Assembly: GCA_023248615.1 (NCBI GenBank) | Contig: JAHFEI010000012.1 | Coordinates: 1 to 16,462 of the forward strand | Reading direction: 5' to 3' | Length of the DNA: 16,462 bases | From: Nitrospinales bacterium | Lineage (GTDB): Bacteria > Nitrospinota_A > UBA7883 > JACRGQ01 | Shown here: one piece after another, positions 7,414 to 14,502 of the stretch | Position numbering within the stretch: the stretch's first letter is position 1 | Layout: each line of letters opens with the position of its first letter | Made by a program: the position numbers and the translations under genes | The notes under the pieces: generated by a model | The model's input: only the letters and a program-made list of their open reading frames with translations | Databases searched by the model: none | Told to the model about the DNA's origin: nothing

Positions 7414-8169
7414 ATGAGAAAAAGACTTATCGCTGGAAACTGGAAACTCCAAAATAACTCGTCGCAGACCACGGAACTGATAGGAAAAATCATAGCGCTA
7501 ACCGCCGGGGCTGGCGGCGTGGATACCGTAGTCGCCCCCACATTCACCAGCCTACATGCCGCACGGGCCGCAATAGGCTCCTCCGGCATCGGTCTTGCCG
7601 CGCAGGATATTTTCTGGGAGGAAAAGGGAGCCTTTACGGGCGAGATAGCGCCAGCCATGCTTGTGGATGCCGGGTGCCAGTGGGCTATCATAGGCCATTC
7701 CGAACGGCGGCAGTATTTCGGCGAGACGGACGAAACGGTGAACAAAAAAATCAAAGCCGCGCTGAAGGTGGGTTTAAAGCCGATAGTATGCGTGGGAGAA
7801 ACGCTGGATGGCAGGGAATCCGGTAAGACGGAGCAGATAATAGAGAAACAACTTGTCGGCGGATTCAAGGACATTACCGACTTTTCGCAAATCGTCGTAG
7901 CCTACGAACCGGTATGGGCAATAGGCACCGGCAAGAACGCATCCCCGGCGCAAGCGCAGGAAGTCCATGCCTTCATACGCACCTGGATTGCGAAAAACGT
8001 GGGCAAAGGTGCCGCCGATAACACACGTATCCTTTATGGCGGATCTGTAAAAGCATCTAACGCCGCAGAGCTTCTGGCCTGCCCTGACATTGATGGGGCG
8101 CTCATCGGCGGCGCCAGCTTGATTGCGGACGACTTCAGTGCTATCATCCGCCTTTCGGTCGAAAAGTGA
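7414..8169 (+). CDS. tpiA: Triosephosphate isomerase
   Basis: Interconverts dihydroxyacetone phosphate and glyceraldehyde 3-phosphate in glycolysis and gluconeogenesis. 251 residues, the family's normal length. Catalytic residues are all present: Asn9 and Lys11 in AGNWKL, His95 in IIGHSERR, Glu165 in VAYEPVWAIGTGK; the phosphate-gripping YGGSVKASN (208-216) and the C-terminal DGALIGGASL are also seen. The start is taken at ATG 7414 because the protein then begins MRKRLIAGNWK as in the family; an in-frame ATG at 7354 would add 20 non-homologous residues. First gene of the long + operon; secG follows after 29 bases, a common pairing. Confidence 0.97.
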   Translation: MRKRLIAGNWKLQNNSSQTTELIGKIIALTAGAGGVDTVVAPTFTSLHAARAAIGSSGIGLAAQDIFWEEKGAFTGEIAPAMLVDAGCQWAIIGHSERRQYFGETDETVNKKIKAALKVGLKPIVCVGETLDGRESGKTEQIIEKQLVGGFKDITDFSQIVVAYEPVWAIGTGKNASPAQAQEVHAFIRTWIAKNVGKGAADNTRILYGGSVKASNAAELLACPDIDGALIGGASLIADDFSAIIRLSVEK

Positions 8170-8198
8170 TTATTTAACTAGTTGGAGATAGCGCTGTA

Positions 8199-8603
8199 AT
8201 GATTAGTACCATTGTTCTCGTTTTGCATGTATTTGTAGCGCTCGTGCTGATTGTCGTCGTTCTTTTGCAATCCGGCAAGGGAGCTGGCATGGGCGCGGGT
8301 TTTGGCGGATCGTCGCAGACAGTATTCGGAAGCCGCGGCCCGGCAAGCTTCCTGAGCAAATTCACAACTGCGGCGGCAATTATATTCATGCTCACCTCGC
8401 TCAGCCTTTCGGTCATTTCATCGAAGATTGGGCGCACTTCCATAGTTGATACCATACAGGCGAAACCATCGGCTCCCGCCGCGCCTGCCGCCAGCGGTGG
8501 CATAGACCCGTTTAAGGCAGTGCAAGAGGCAGATGGAAAGGGAACACCGGCAACAACACAGTCCGAACAGAAAGGCCAGCAAACGCAGAACAGCAAACCG
8601 TAA
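8199..8603 (+). CDS. secG: Preprotein translocase subunit SecG
   Basis: Small inner-membrane subunit that stimulates protein export by SecYEG/SecA. 134 residues: membrane helix about 3-23, the conserved cytoplasmic loop LLQSGKGAGMGAGFGGSSQT (22-41) continuing into VFGSRG, a second helix about 55-76, then a long Ala/Pro/Gln/Lys-rich, probably disordered tail (about 85-134) that varies across the family. ATG 8199 has GGAG 11 bases upstream (8184-8187). It follows tpiA as in many bacteria, and its stop is separated from the next gene's ATG by a single base. Confidence 0.95.
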   Translation: MISTIVLVLHVFVALVLIVVVLLQSGKGAGMGAGFGGSSQTVFGSRGPASFLSKFTTAAAIIFMLTSLSLSVISSKIGRTSIVDTIQAKPSAPAAPAASGGIDPFKAVQEADGKGTPATTQSEQKGQQTQNSKP

Positions 8604-8604
8604 G

Positions 8605-10248
8605 ATGAGAGCAACGCTCCTTGTAGCCGTTTTTTTCATAGTTTCTGCATGTTCTCCCACTGCCCCAGGCCACACATCGGCCCAAAAAACCGCTGGTAAA
8701 AGCCGCCCCCCCGCCCATGGCGACATGCTGGTGGAGGCATCTATAGGAGATGCCAGCAACCTAATACCCATGCTGGCTGGCGACCAGCCATCCCACGCCA
8801 TTGCGGGGCTAGTTTATTCCGGGCTTGTGCGCTACAACCCGAACTGGGAGCTTGAGGGTGACCTGGCGGAATCGTGGGAAATAAAAGACGATGGCAAGAC
8901 GATAATATTCCACCTCCGCAAAGGGGTGAAGTGGCACGATGGTGTGCCCTTTACCTCCGCCGACGTTATGTTCGGCTATAAAACCATAATCGATAAAAAT
9001 ACCCCTACCGCATACGCCGAAGATTACCTGCAAGTATCCAAAGCAGAAGCGCCAGACGACTATACTTTCGTCGCACATTACAATAAGCCGTTCGCTCCGG
9101 CGCTGGCCTCGTGGGGGTCTCTTGCGGTACTTCCAAAGCATCTGCTGGAGAGCAAGGAAATAAACAAGTCGGAGCTTTCGCGGCATCCGATAGGCACCGG
9201 CCCGTACAAATTCGTAGAATGGAAAACCGGGGAAAGGATAATGCTGGAAGCGAACAAGGAGTATTACGAGGGCGAACCATGGATAAAACGGTACGCCTTT
9301 CGGATAGTCCCGGACACGGCAACGCAATTTTTGGAGTTGAAAACCGGCTCCATAGATATGATGGGTCTTACCCCCATCCAGTACGCCAAACAGACTGGCA
9401 CCAAGGATTTTAAGGAAAATTTCAACACGTTCCGGTACACATCAAACGCCTACACCTATATGGGCTACAACCTCCAGCGCGAAATATTCAAGGATGTGCG
9501 GGTGCGCCAGGCTATAGCCTACGCAATAGACAGGAACGAGATAATAGAGGGAGCGTTGCTGGGAATGGGCAAACCTACCACCGGCCCGTACAAGCCGGGA
9601 ACATGGCAATACAACCCGAATATAAAAACCTACGACTACAACCCCAAAAAAGCGCGGCAACTCTTGGAGGAAGCCGGGTGGAAAGATACAAACGGCGATG
9701 GGATACTGGACAAAGATGGCAAAAAATTCGAGTTTGAAATAATAACAAACCAGGGAAACGACCAACGCAAAAAATCGGCGGAAATAATTCAGCGCAAACT
9801 TAAGGATGTCGGGATATCCGTTAAAATACGGGTACTTGAGTGGGCATCCTTCATTAAAGAGTTTATTAACAAACGCAACTTCGATGCGACAATACTGGGC
9901 TGGACAATTTCACCCGACCCGGACATTTACGATGTCTGGCACTCATCCAAAACCAAGGAGTCAGAGTTCAACTTCATCACCTACAAGAACGCCGAGGTAG
10001 ACGATCTCTTGGAGACTGGCCGCCGCTCTTTTGACAAAGAAACCAGAAAAAAGGCGTACTACCGCATACAGGAGATACTGGCGGAGGAACAGCCTTATTG
10101 CTTCCTGTACGCGCCATCCGCCCTGCCTGTAGTAAACATCCGCGTAAAGGGAATAGAAGTATACGAAGCGACCTCCGGGATAGGCTACAATTGGCCGATG
10201 AAGTGGTGGGTTCCAGAGGGAATACAGAAGTACAAGTTCCACCAATGA
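8605..10248 (+). CDS. Peptide-type ABC transporter solute-binding lipoprotein (family 5)
   Basis: Extracytoplasmic binding protein of the DppA/OppA type (SBP family 5). 547 residues. The N-terminus is a lipoprotein signal: MRATLL, hydrophobic core, lipobox VSAC with Cys16 as the lipidated residue; Ser follows the Cys, so the Asp retention signal for the inner membrane is absent. A Pro/Ala/Lys linker (17-38) leads to the fold with the family signature AESWEIKDDGKTIIFHLRKG (88-107) and KWHDGVPFTSADV (109-121), IGTGPYKFVEW (196-206), RVRQAIAYAIDR (299-310) and a calcium-loop-like DTNGDGILD (361-369). The start is ATG 8605; an in-frame ATG at 8533 would place a basic 24-residue stretch before the signal and overlap secG. 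No permease or ATPase gene is near, so it is an orphan here. It overlaps kdsB as ATGA. The substrate is unknown; peptide, nickel, or a sugar/cell-wall ligand are all possible in this family. Confidence 0.93.
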   Translation: MRATLLVAVFFIVSACSPTAPGHTSAQKTAGKSRPPAHGDMLVEASIGDASNLIPMLAGDQPSHAIAGLVYSGLVRYNPNWELEGDLAESWEIKDDGKTIIFHLRKGVKWHDGVPFTSADVMFGYKTIIDKNTPTAYAEDYLQVSKAEAPDDYTFVAHYNKPFAPALASWGSLAVLPKHLLESKEINKSELSRHPIGTGPYKFVEWKTGERIMLEANKEYYEGEPWIKRYAFRIVPDTATQFLELKTGSIDMMGLTPIQYAKQTGTKDFKENFNTFRYTSNAYTYMGYNLQREIFKDVRVRQAIAYAIDRNEIIEGALLGMGKPTTGPYKPGTWQYNPNIKTYDYNPKKARQLLEEAGWKDTNGDGILDKDGKKFEFEIITNQGNDQRKKSAEIIQRKLKDVGISVKIRVLEWASFIKEFINKRNFDATILGWTISPDPDIYDVWHSSKTKESEFNFITYKNAEVDDLLETGRRSFDKETRKKAYYRIQEILAEEQPYCFLYAPSALPVVNIRVKGIEVYEATSGIGYNWPMKWWVPEGIQKYKFHQ

Positions 10249-10973
10249 ATAAAGTACTTGCAGTGATTCCCGCCCGATATGAATCCACACGTTTCCCCGG
10301 AAAACCGCTCGCCATGCTGGGGGGGCGGGAAATAATTCTACATGTCGTTGGGCAGGCGCTAAAATGCCGCCGGGTGGAAGGAGTGGTGGTAGCCACCGAT
10401 GATGACCGTATACGGCAGGTAGTGGAAAATAATGGGCACCGCGTAATAATGACATCAAGAGACCACGCCTGCGGCACAGACAGGATTGCCGAAGTGGCAA
10501 ACGGGAGTGATGCGGAGATAGTGGTGAATATACAAGGGGACGAGCCGATGATAGACCCGTTGGCCGTGGATATGGCGGTGGAAGCGCTAATGTCCGACCC
10601 TACCTTGAATGTAGCCACCCTTGCCGTGCCGATAACCGACATGGGAGAGTTTCTGGACAGCAACGCGGTAAAAGTGGTTATGGACAATAACGGCATGGCC
10701 CTTTACTTCTCACGCTCGCCAATCCCGTTCAACCGTGGAAAGCTGCCAGATGCCCCCCGCCACAAACATTTAGGTTTATATGTCTATCGGCGTAAGTTTT
10801 TGCTAGAATTCTCACAGATGGAACAGTGCGCCCTGGAAAAAACCGAGCAGTTGGAACAGCTGAGGATTCTCCAAAACGGGGTGAGGATAAAAGTGATCGT
10901 CACCGACAAGGACAGCATCGGCATAGATACCCCGGACGACCTTAAACGGGCGGAGGCGCTTCTGAATGTCTAA
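10245..10973 (+). CDS. kdsB: 3-deoxy-manno-octulosonate cytidylyltransferase (CMP-Kdo synthetase)
   Basis: Activates Kdo with CTP to CMP-Kdo, the donor for the LPS inner core; cytoplasmic. 242 residues. Seen: nucleotide-binding AVIPARYESTRFPGKPL (6-22), VVVATDDDRI (47-56), HACGTDRIAE (74-83), the metal/substrate motif VVNIQGDEPMI (93-103), YFSRSPIPF (144-152), HLGLYVYRR (165-173), and EKTEQLEQLRILQNG with GIDTPDDL near the end. The start is ATG 10245, overlapping the stop of the lipoprotein gene as ATGA; the frame stays open further upstream inside that gene but without homology. No strong Shine-Dalgarno is seen, so coupling is likely. Its end overlaps pyrG by 8 bases. Confidence 0.96.
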   Translation: MNKVLAVIPARYESTRFPGKPLAMLGGREIILHVVGQALKCRRVEGVVVATDDDRIRQVVENNGHRVIMTSRDHACGTDRIAEVANGSDAEIVVNIQGDEPMIDPLAVDMAVEALMSDPTLNVATLAVPITDMGEFLDSNAVKVVMDNNGMALYFSRSPIPFNRGKLPDAPRHKHLGLYVYRRKFLLEFSQMEQCALEKTEQLEQLRILQNGVRIKVIVTDKDSIGIDTPDDLKRAEALLNV

Positions 10974-12564
10974 ATACATATTTGTAACGGGCGGCGTGCT
11001 TTCCTCTCTGGGCAAGGGGCTTTCGGCAGCGTCGATTGGCGCACTACTGGAGCTTGACGGCGTGAAAGTGACGCTGATGAAGCTTGATCCGTACATAAAC
11101 GTAGACCCCGGCACGATGAGCCCATACCAACACGGCGAGGTCTTCGTAACGGACGATGGCGCGGAAACCGACTTGGACCTGGGCCACTACGAAAGGTTCG
11201 TATCCACCCGGATGGGGAAAGTTAACAACGTAACCACAGGCAGGATTTACGACACAGTAATCCGCGCCGAGCGCGAAGGGAAATACCTGGGTAGCACCGT
11301 GCAGGTAATACCGCACATTACCGATGAAATAAAACGCCGCATCATTGATGCGTCCGAAGGGTTTGATGTGACCATCTGCGAAATCGGAGGCACGGTGGGC
11401 GATATCGAATCACTCCCCTTCCTGGAAGCGATACGCCAGTTCAAATTCGAGGCTGGCCCACGGGATGTTGCCTATATACACGTGGCGCTTGTGCCATACA
11501 TCAAAAGCGCGCAGGAACTGAAAAGTAAACCTACCCAGCATTCCGTGAAGGAACTGAGGGAGATAGGCATTGTGCCGGATGTACTGCTTTGCAGGACGGA
11601 GAGGCCGATGCCGGAAGAGATGAAGAAAAAAATATCGCTTTTCTGCAACGTGCGGCAAGAGTGCGTTATTAACGCCATAGACGTGGAAACAATCTACGAC
11701 CTGCCGCTGGTCTTCCGCAAGGAGGGGCTGGACAAAATATTGGTGAACCTGCTGGACCTGAAGGCGGAGTTGCGGGAGCCGGAACGCTGGCGGTCTATTG
11801 TGGGAAAAGTCCTGCGCCCCGAAAAAAGGGTGAGTATCGCCGTGGTGGGCAAATATGTCGGACTGCAAGAGTCATACAAGAGCTTGGTGGAAGCGCTGGT
11901 TCATGGCGGCATAGCAAACAACTCCGGAGTGGATATCAAGTGGATAGACTCCGAGAAAATAACCGATGAAAATGCGGAAAGCACTTTCGCCGGATGCGGC
12001 GGCATACTTGTCCCCGGCGGGTTCGGCACGCGGGGCGCGGAAGGCAAGATAACCGCCGTACGTGTTGCCAGGGAACGCAAGGTGCCGTTTTTCGGCATCT
12101 GCCTAGGAATGCACTGCGCCGTGATAGAGTACGCGCGCAACGTAAGCAAAATCCCGGGTGCCAACAGTTTCGAGTTCGACGAGGCCTCCCCCAACCCCGT
12201 TATAGACCTTATGCCTGACCAAAAAGGAAAAGATAAAGGCGGGACAATGCGCCTTGGCGCCTATCCCTGTATGCTACGTAAAAGTTCACGCGCCTTCGAG
12301 GCATATCACAGTACGGAAATATCCGAAAGGCACAGGCACCGCTACGAGTTCAACAATAAATACAGGATGCAACTTGAGGACAGCGGCATGGTCATCAGCG
12401 GCCTCTCGCCGGACGGGAACCTTGTGGAAATAGTCGAGGTCGAGAACCACCCGTGGTTCCTTGCTGGCCAGTTTCACCCGGAGTTCAAATCATCGCCGCT
12501 CAATCCGCATCCGCTGTTCGTGGCGTTTATCAACGCCGCAGGCAAGTCGGAGTACCTGCTGTAA
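10966..12564 (+). CDS. pyrG: CTP synthase
   Basis: Makes CTP from UTP, ATP and glutamine-derived ammonia. 532 residues. N-terminal synthase domain: KYIFVTGGVLSSLGKGLSAA (3-22), MKLDPYINVDPGTMSPYQHG (38-57), ICEIGGTVGDIES (137-149). C-terminal class I glutamine amidotransferase: VPGGFGTRG (349-357), nucleophile Cys379 in FGICLGMHCAVIEYARN, and catalytic His504/Glu506 in GQFHPEF. The residue after GICLGM is His383, where the enzyme normally has Gln. The start ATG 10966 lies in ATGTCTAA overlapping the kdsB stop, with GGAGG 9 bases upstream (10952-10956). Its placement between the Kdo genes puts the CTP supply beside its consumer KdsB. Confidence 0.97.
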   Translation: MSKYIFVTGGVLSSLGKGLSAASIGALLELDGVKVTLMKLDPYINVDPGTMSPYQHGEVFVTDDGAETDLDLGHYERFVSTRMGKVNNVTTGRIYDTVIRAEREGKYLGSTVQVIPHITDEIKRRIIDASEGFDVTICEIGGTVGDIESLPFLEAIRQFKFEAGPRDVAYIHVALVPYIKSAQELKSKPTQHSVKELREIGIVPDVLLCRTERPMPEEMKKKISLFCNVRQECVINAIDVETIYDLPLVFRKEGLDKILVNLLDLKAELREPERWRSIVGKVLRPEKRVSIAVVGKYVGLQESYKSLVEALVHGGIANNSGVDIKWIDSEKITDENAESTFAGCGGILVPGGFGTRGAEGKITAVRVARERKVPFFGICLGMHCAVIEYARNVSKIPGANSFEFDEASPNPVIDLMPDQKGKDKGGTMRLGAYPCMLRKSSRAFEAYHSTEISERHRHRYEFNNKYRMQLEDSGMVISGLSPDGNLVEIVEVENHPWFLAGQFHPEFKSSPLNPHPLFVAFINAAGKSEYLL

Positions 12565-13395
12565 ATGGTGTCCCAAAGGATCGTTACCGTCGGCAACCTG
12601 AAAATCGGCAACCACCTTCCGTTCACGCTGATTGCCGGGCCGTGCGTGATAGAAAGCGAAAAGAGCGCGCTTCTGGCCGCAGAGAAATTGAAGAGAATAG
12701 CGGAAGACCTGAACATCGGCCTGATATACAAGTCCAGCTATGACAAGGCAAACCGCTCGTCCATAAAGTCGTTTCGCGGTATCGGCATGAGGCGTGGCCT
12801 CTCCATACTGAACAAAGTCCGCAACAAGTTCGGCCTTCCGGTGGTTTCCGACGTCCACAACGAAATGGAAATTCCAGCCGCCGGAGCGGAATTGGACGTG
12901 ATACAGATACCGGCGTTTCTGTGCAGGCAAACAGACATGCTGATTGCCGCGGCGCGCACCGGCAAAACCATAAACATAAAAAAAGGGCAGTTCATGGCCC
13001 CTTGGGACATGGCGAAAGTGGCCGAAAAGGTTGTAGCCTCCGGCAACGAACGGGTTATGCTCACAGAGCGCGGCACATCGTTTGGCTACAACAACCTGAT
13101 AAATGATTTTCGTGGCCTGGCGATCATGGCCAAACACGGTTTTCCGGTCATATACGATGCCACCCACTCGGTGCAGTTGCCGGGCGCGATGGGGGAATCG
13201 TCCGGCGGCGAACGCCAGTATGTACCGGCGTTGAGCCGCGCCGCAGTAGCTGTGGGAGTTGCCGGAATTTTTCTGGAGGTACATCCAGACCCGGATAAGG
13301 CCCCATGCGACGGGCCGAATATGCTAAAGCTTAAAGACCTTCCCAAACTGCTGGAAGGCCTCCAGCAGATAGACAGGCTTGTAAAAAATATCTAG
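12565..13395 (+). CDS. kdsA: 3-deoxy-8-phosphooctulonate synthase (Kdo-8-phosphate synthase), metal-dependent type
   Basis: Condenses phosphoenolpyruvate and arabinose 5-phosphate to Kdo 8-phosphate, the committed Kdo step. 276 residues. Seen: LIAGPCVIES (22-31), YKSSYDKANRSSIKSFRG (55-72), VSDVH (94-98), IQIPAFLCRQTD (113-124), KKGQFMAPWDM (139-149), RGTSFGYNNLINDFR (169-183), YDATHSVQLPG (197-207), FLEVHPDPDKAPCDGPN (236-252). Cys27 with His201, Glu238 and Asp249 are the metal ligands of the Aquifex-type enzyme; the E. coli type has Asn in place of that Cys. The ATG directly abuts the pyrG stop with no gap, with GGAG 12 bases upstream. It is the last gene of the run; kdsD and kdsC, which often follow, are not here. 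Confidence 0.96.
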   Translation: MVSQRIVTVGNLKIGNHLPFTLIAGPCVIESEKSALLAAEKLKRIAEDLNIGLIYKSSYDKANRSSIKSFRGIGMRRGLSILNKVRNKFGLPVVSDVHNEMEIPAAGAELDVIQIPAFLCRQTDMLIAAARTGKTINIKKGQFMAPWDMAKVAEKVVASGNERVMLTERGTSFGYNNLINDFRGLAIMAKHGFPVIYDATHSVQLPGAMGESSGGERQYVPALSRAAVAVGVAGIFLEVHPDPDKAPCDGPNMLKLKDLPKLLEGLQQIDRLVKNI

Positions 13396-13405
13396 CGGGG
13401 TATTG

Positions 13406-13423
13406 AAAAACCCTTGAGGGCTG
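13406..13423 (-). terminator. Weak candidate terminator for the MipA-like gene
   Basis: Read on the minus strand, about 57 bases after the stop of the MipA-like gene, CCCTCAAGGG can form a short hairpin (three G-C pairs plus a wobble and an A-T) followed directly by TTTTT. The U-run is right but the stem is short, so this is tentative. Confidence 0.3.
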
Positions 13424-13458
13424 TCATTAAGAGCATGTTCGCTACGCTCAGGGAAGAG
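13419..13458. repeat. Possible decayed copy of a dispersed intergenic repeat
   Basis: In the 84-base gap between convergent kdsA and the MipA-like gene, GTCATTaaGAGC (13423-13434) is followed by TTCGCTACGCTCAGGGAA (13438-13455). From memory this resembles the GTCATTGCGAGC / CTACGCTCAGG type of short repeat scattered between genes in many environmental bacteria. Only one copy is in the window, so the assignment rests on recall. Confidence 0.3.
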
Positions 13459-13479
13459 CCACGGTTGGCGGCGGGATGT

Positions 13480-14316
13480 TCAATCGGCGCCGAAATTGTA
13501 AAGCACTACCGCAAAAACGCCCGGCCTGAACGGGGATTTTGTGAAGGGGCTGGCCTGCGCATCGTTCAGGTAATATGTCAGCGACCCAAAAAACATGGAG
13601 CTCCAATGGCCCGATATCTGGTACGTTAATCCCACATTGGTTTTGACGCTACCAAATCCCTGGTCTGCCTTAAAAACCTGCATGTAGGGAGTGGCATATT
13701 TCACGCTGTAATACGCTTCGGCGTAATCGGCATCCATCCAGCTCAACGATATGCCAGCGTTCACGCCCAGCGGCTCCCCTCTCCTCCACATCTGGCTCCA
13801 TCCAACATCCACAACCTTGCCAAAATACATGTTTGAAGGGCGGCCCGGCTCATCGTAGCTGGAGCGGATTTCCGAATAGTTCAGGGACGCCTTGAAACTT
13901 CCTATAGGCGTGAAGGAAGAAACATCAAAAAAATAAATCGGGGAACTATCCAGTTTTTGCGTCCCCACCAACTCATCCTGGTTCCCATCGTACCCCCAGC
14001 CTACGTGCGAGGTGCGCCTGTGGCCTCCGTAGCGCAGGCCGCCACCGGCAGAAATGCCGTGCCCCAGGCTTTGGCGCACCCCTGCCCTGTCCATTTCGTA
14101 ATAGAAAGTGGTGGCATCCATCTTGTAATGCGCCGAAAGAAACGGCAATGCCACAACTTTGTACGATTCGGAGCCGTCGTACTTGGGAACAAGCGCCGCA
14201 CCCGCGCCGAGTACCAGCTTCCAGTTTTTATTTTCCGGATTTTCATCCGCCAAGGCAAAACCGGCGCACTGGGTAAAAAGGACTATCCCGAAAATAACGC
14301 CAACCAATGATTTCAT
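13480..14316 (-). CDS. MipA/OmpV-family outer-membrane protein
   Basis: 278 residues. N-terminal signal peptide MKSLVGVIFGIVLFTQCAGF followed by ALA, with a plausible signal peptidase I cut after Ala23 (ALA|DENP). The mature part is a run of amphipathic beta strands rich in Tyr, Gly and Ser with the MipA/OmpV start pattern WKLVLGAGAALVPKYDGSES and GGGLRYGGHRRT, so it should be an outer-membrane barrel. Family members are described as MltA-interacting scaffold proteins or as OmpV porin-like proteins; which role applies here cannot be told from sequence. The C-terminus ends VLYNFGAD rather than in a terminal aromatic residue. ATG 14316 has no clear Shine-Dalgarno. It is convergent with kdsA and separated from gltD by the repeat region, so it is probably its own transcription unit. 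Confidence 0.82.
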   Translation of the reverse strand: MKSLVGVIFGIVLFTQCAGFALADENPENKNWKLVLGAGAALVPKYDGSESYKVVALPFLSAHYKMDATTFYYEMDRAGVRQSLGHGISAGGGLRYGGHRRTSHVGWGYDGNQDELVGTQKLDSSPIYFFDVSSFTPIGSFKASLNYSEIRSSYDEPGRPSNMYFGKVVDVGWSQMWRRGEPLGVNAGISLSWMDADYAEAYYSVKYATPYMQVFKADQGFGSVKTNVGLTYQISGHWSSMFFGSLTYYLNDAQASPFTKSPFRPGVFAVVLYNFGAD

Positions 14317-14370
14317 GGATGGGTATCAGACCAATTTGATGTCGAGCATAAAGTAACCTCGAAAATAAAT

Positions 14371-14450
14371 ATTTCCTCCCCATTCAAGGGGAGGTGCAGG
14401 TGGGGTTATAAAAAACCTCCCCTTCATCTCCTCCTTGTGAAGGAGGGGAA
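14371..14450. repeat. Intergenic palindromic repeat with two G/C-rich hairpins
   Basis: Lies within the 186-base gap between the MipA-like gene and gltD. The first hairpin is CCTCCCC (14375-14381), loop ATTCAA, GGGGAGG (14388-14394). CCTCCCC recurs at 14416-14422. The second is CTCCTCCTT (14428-14436) with AAGGAGG(G) (14440-14449), 10 pairs including one wobble around a GTG loop. GGTGCAGGTGGGG lies between them. The pattern resembles the short mobile-like intergenic repeats seen in many environmental genomes (recall, not verified). Confidence 0.6.
14410..14448 (-). terminator. gltD: Rho-independent terminator candidate downstream of gltBD
   Basis: On the minus strand, CCCCTCCTTCA (14448-14438) pairs with TGAAGGGGAGG (14426-14416): 10 of 11 positions pair, including one G-T, around an 11-base loop, followed at once by six T (14415-14410). 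It starts about 54 bases after the gltD stop. The alternative local hairpin described for the repeat competes with this fold. Confidence 0.55.
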
Positions 14451-14502
14451 TTACCTATATATGATATTCAGTTAGTATCAGTCACGATGCGCACCCGTTG
14501 TT

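Noticed and set aside
8533..8604. Upstream in-frame ATG for the binding lipoprotein
   Set aside because: It would put 24 strongly basic residues before a clear lipoprotein signal and overlap secG by 71 bases; ATG 8605 gives a proper signal peptide and lipobox.
12490..13284. 264-codon open frame antisense to kdsA
   Set aside because: The opposite strand encodes a full-length KdsA with all metal ligands; the antisense translation has no recognisable motif and no ribosome site. It is a codon-bias shadow.
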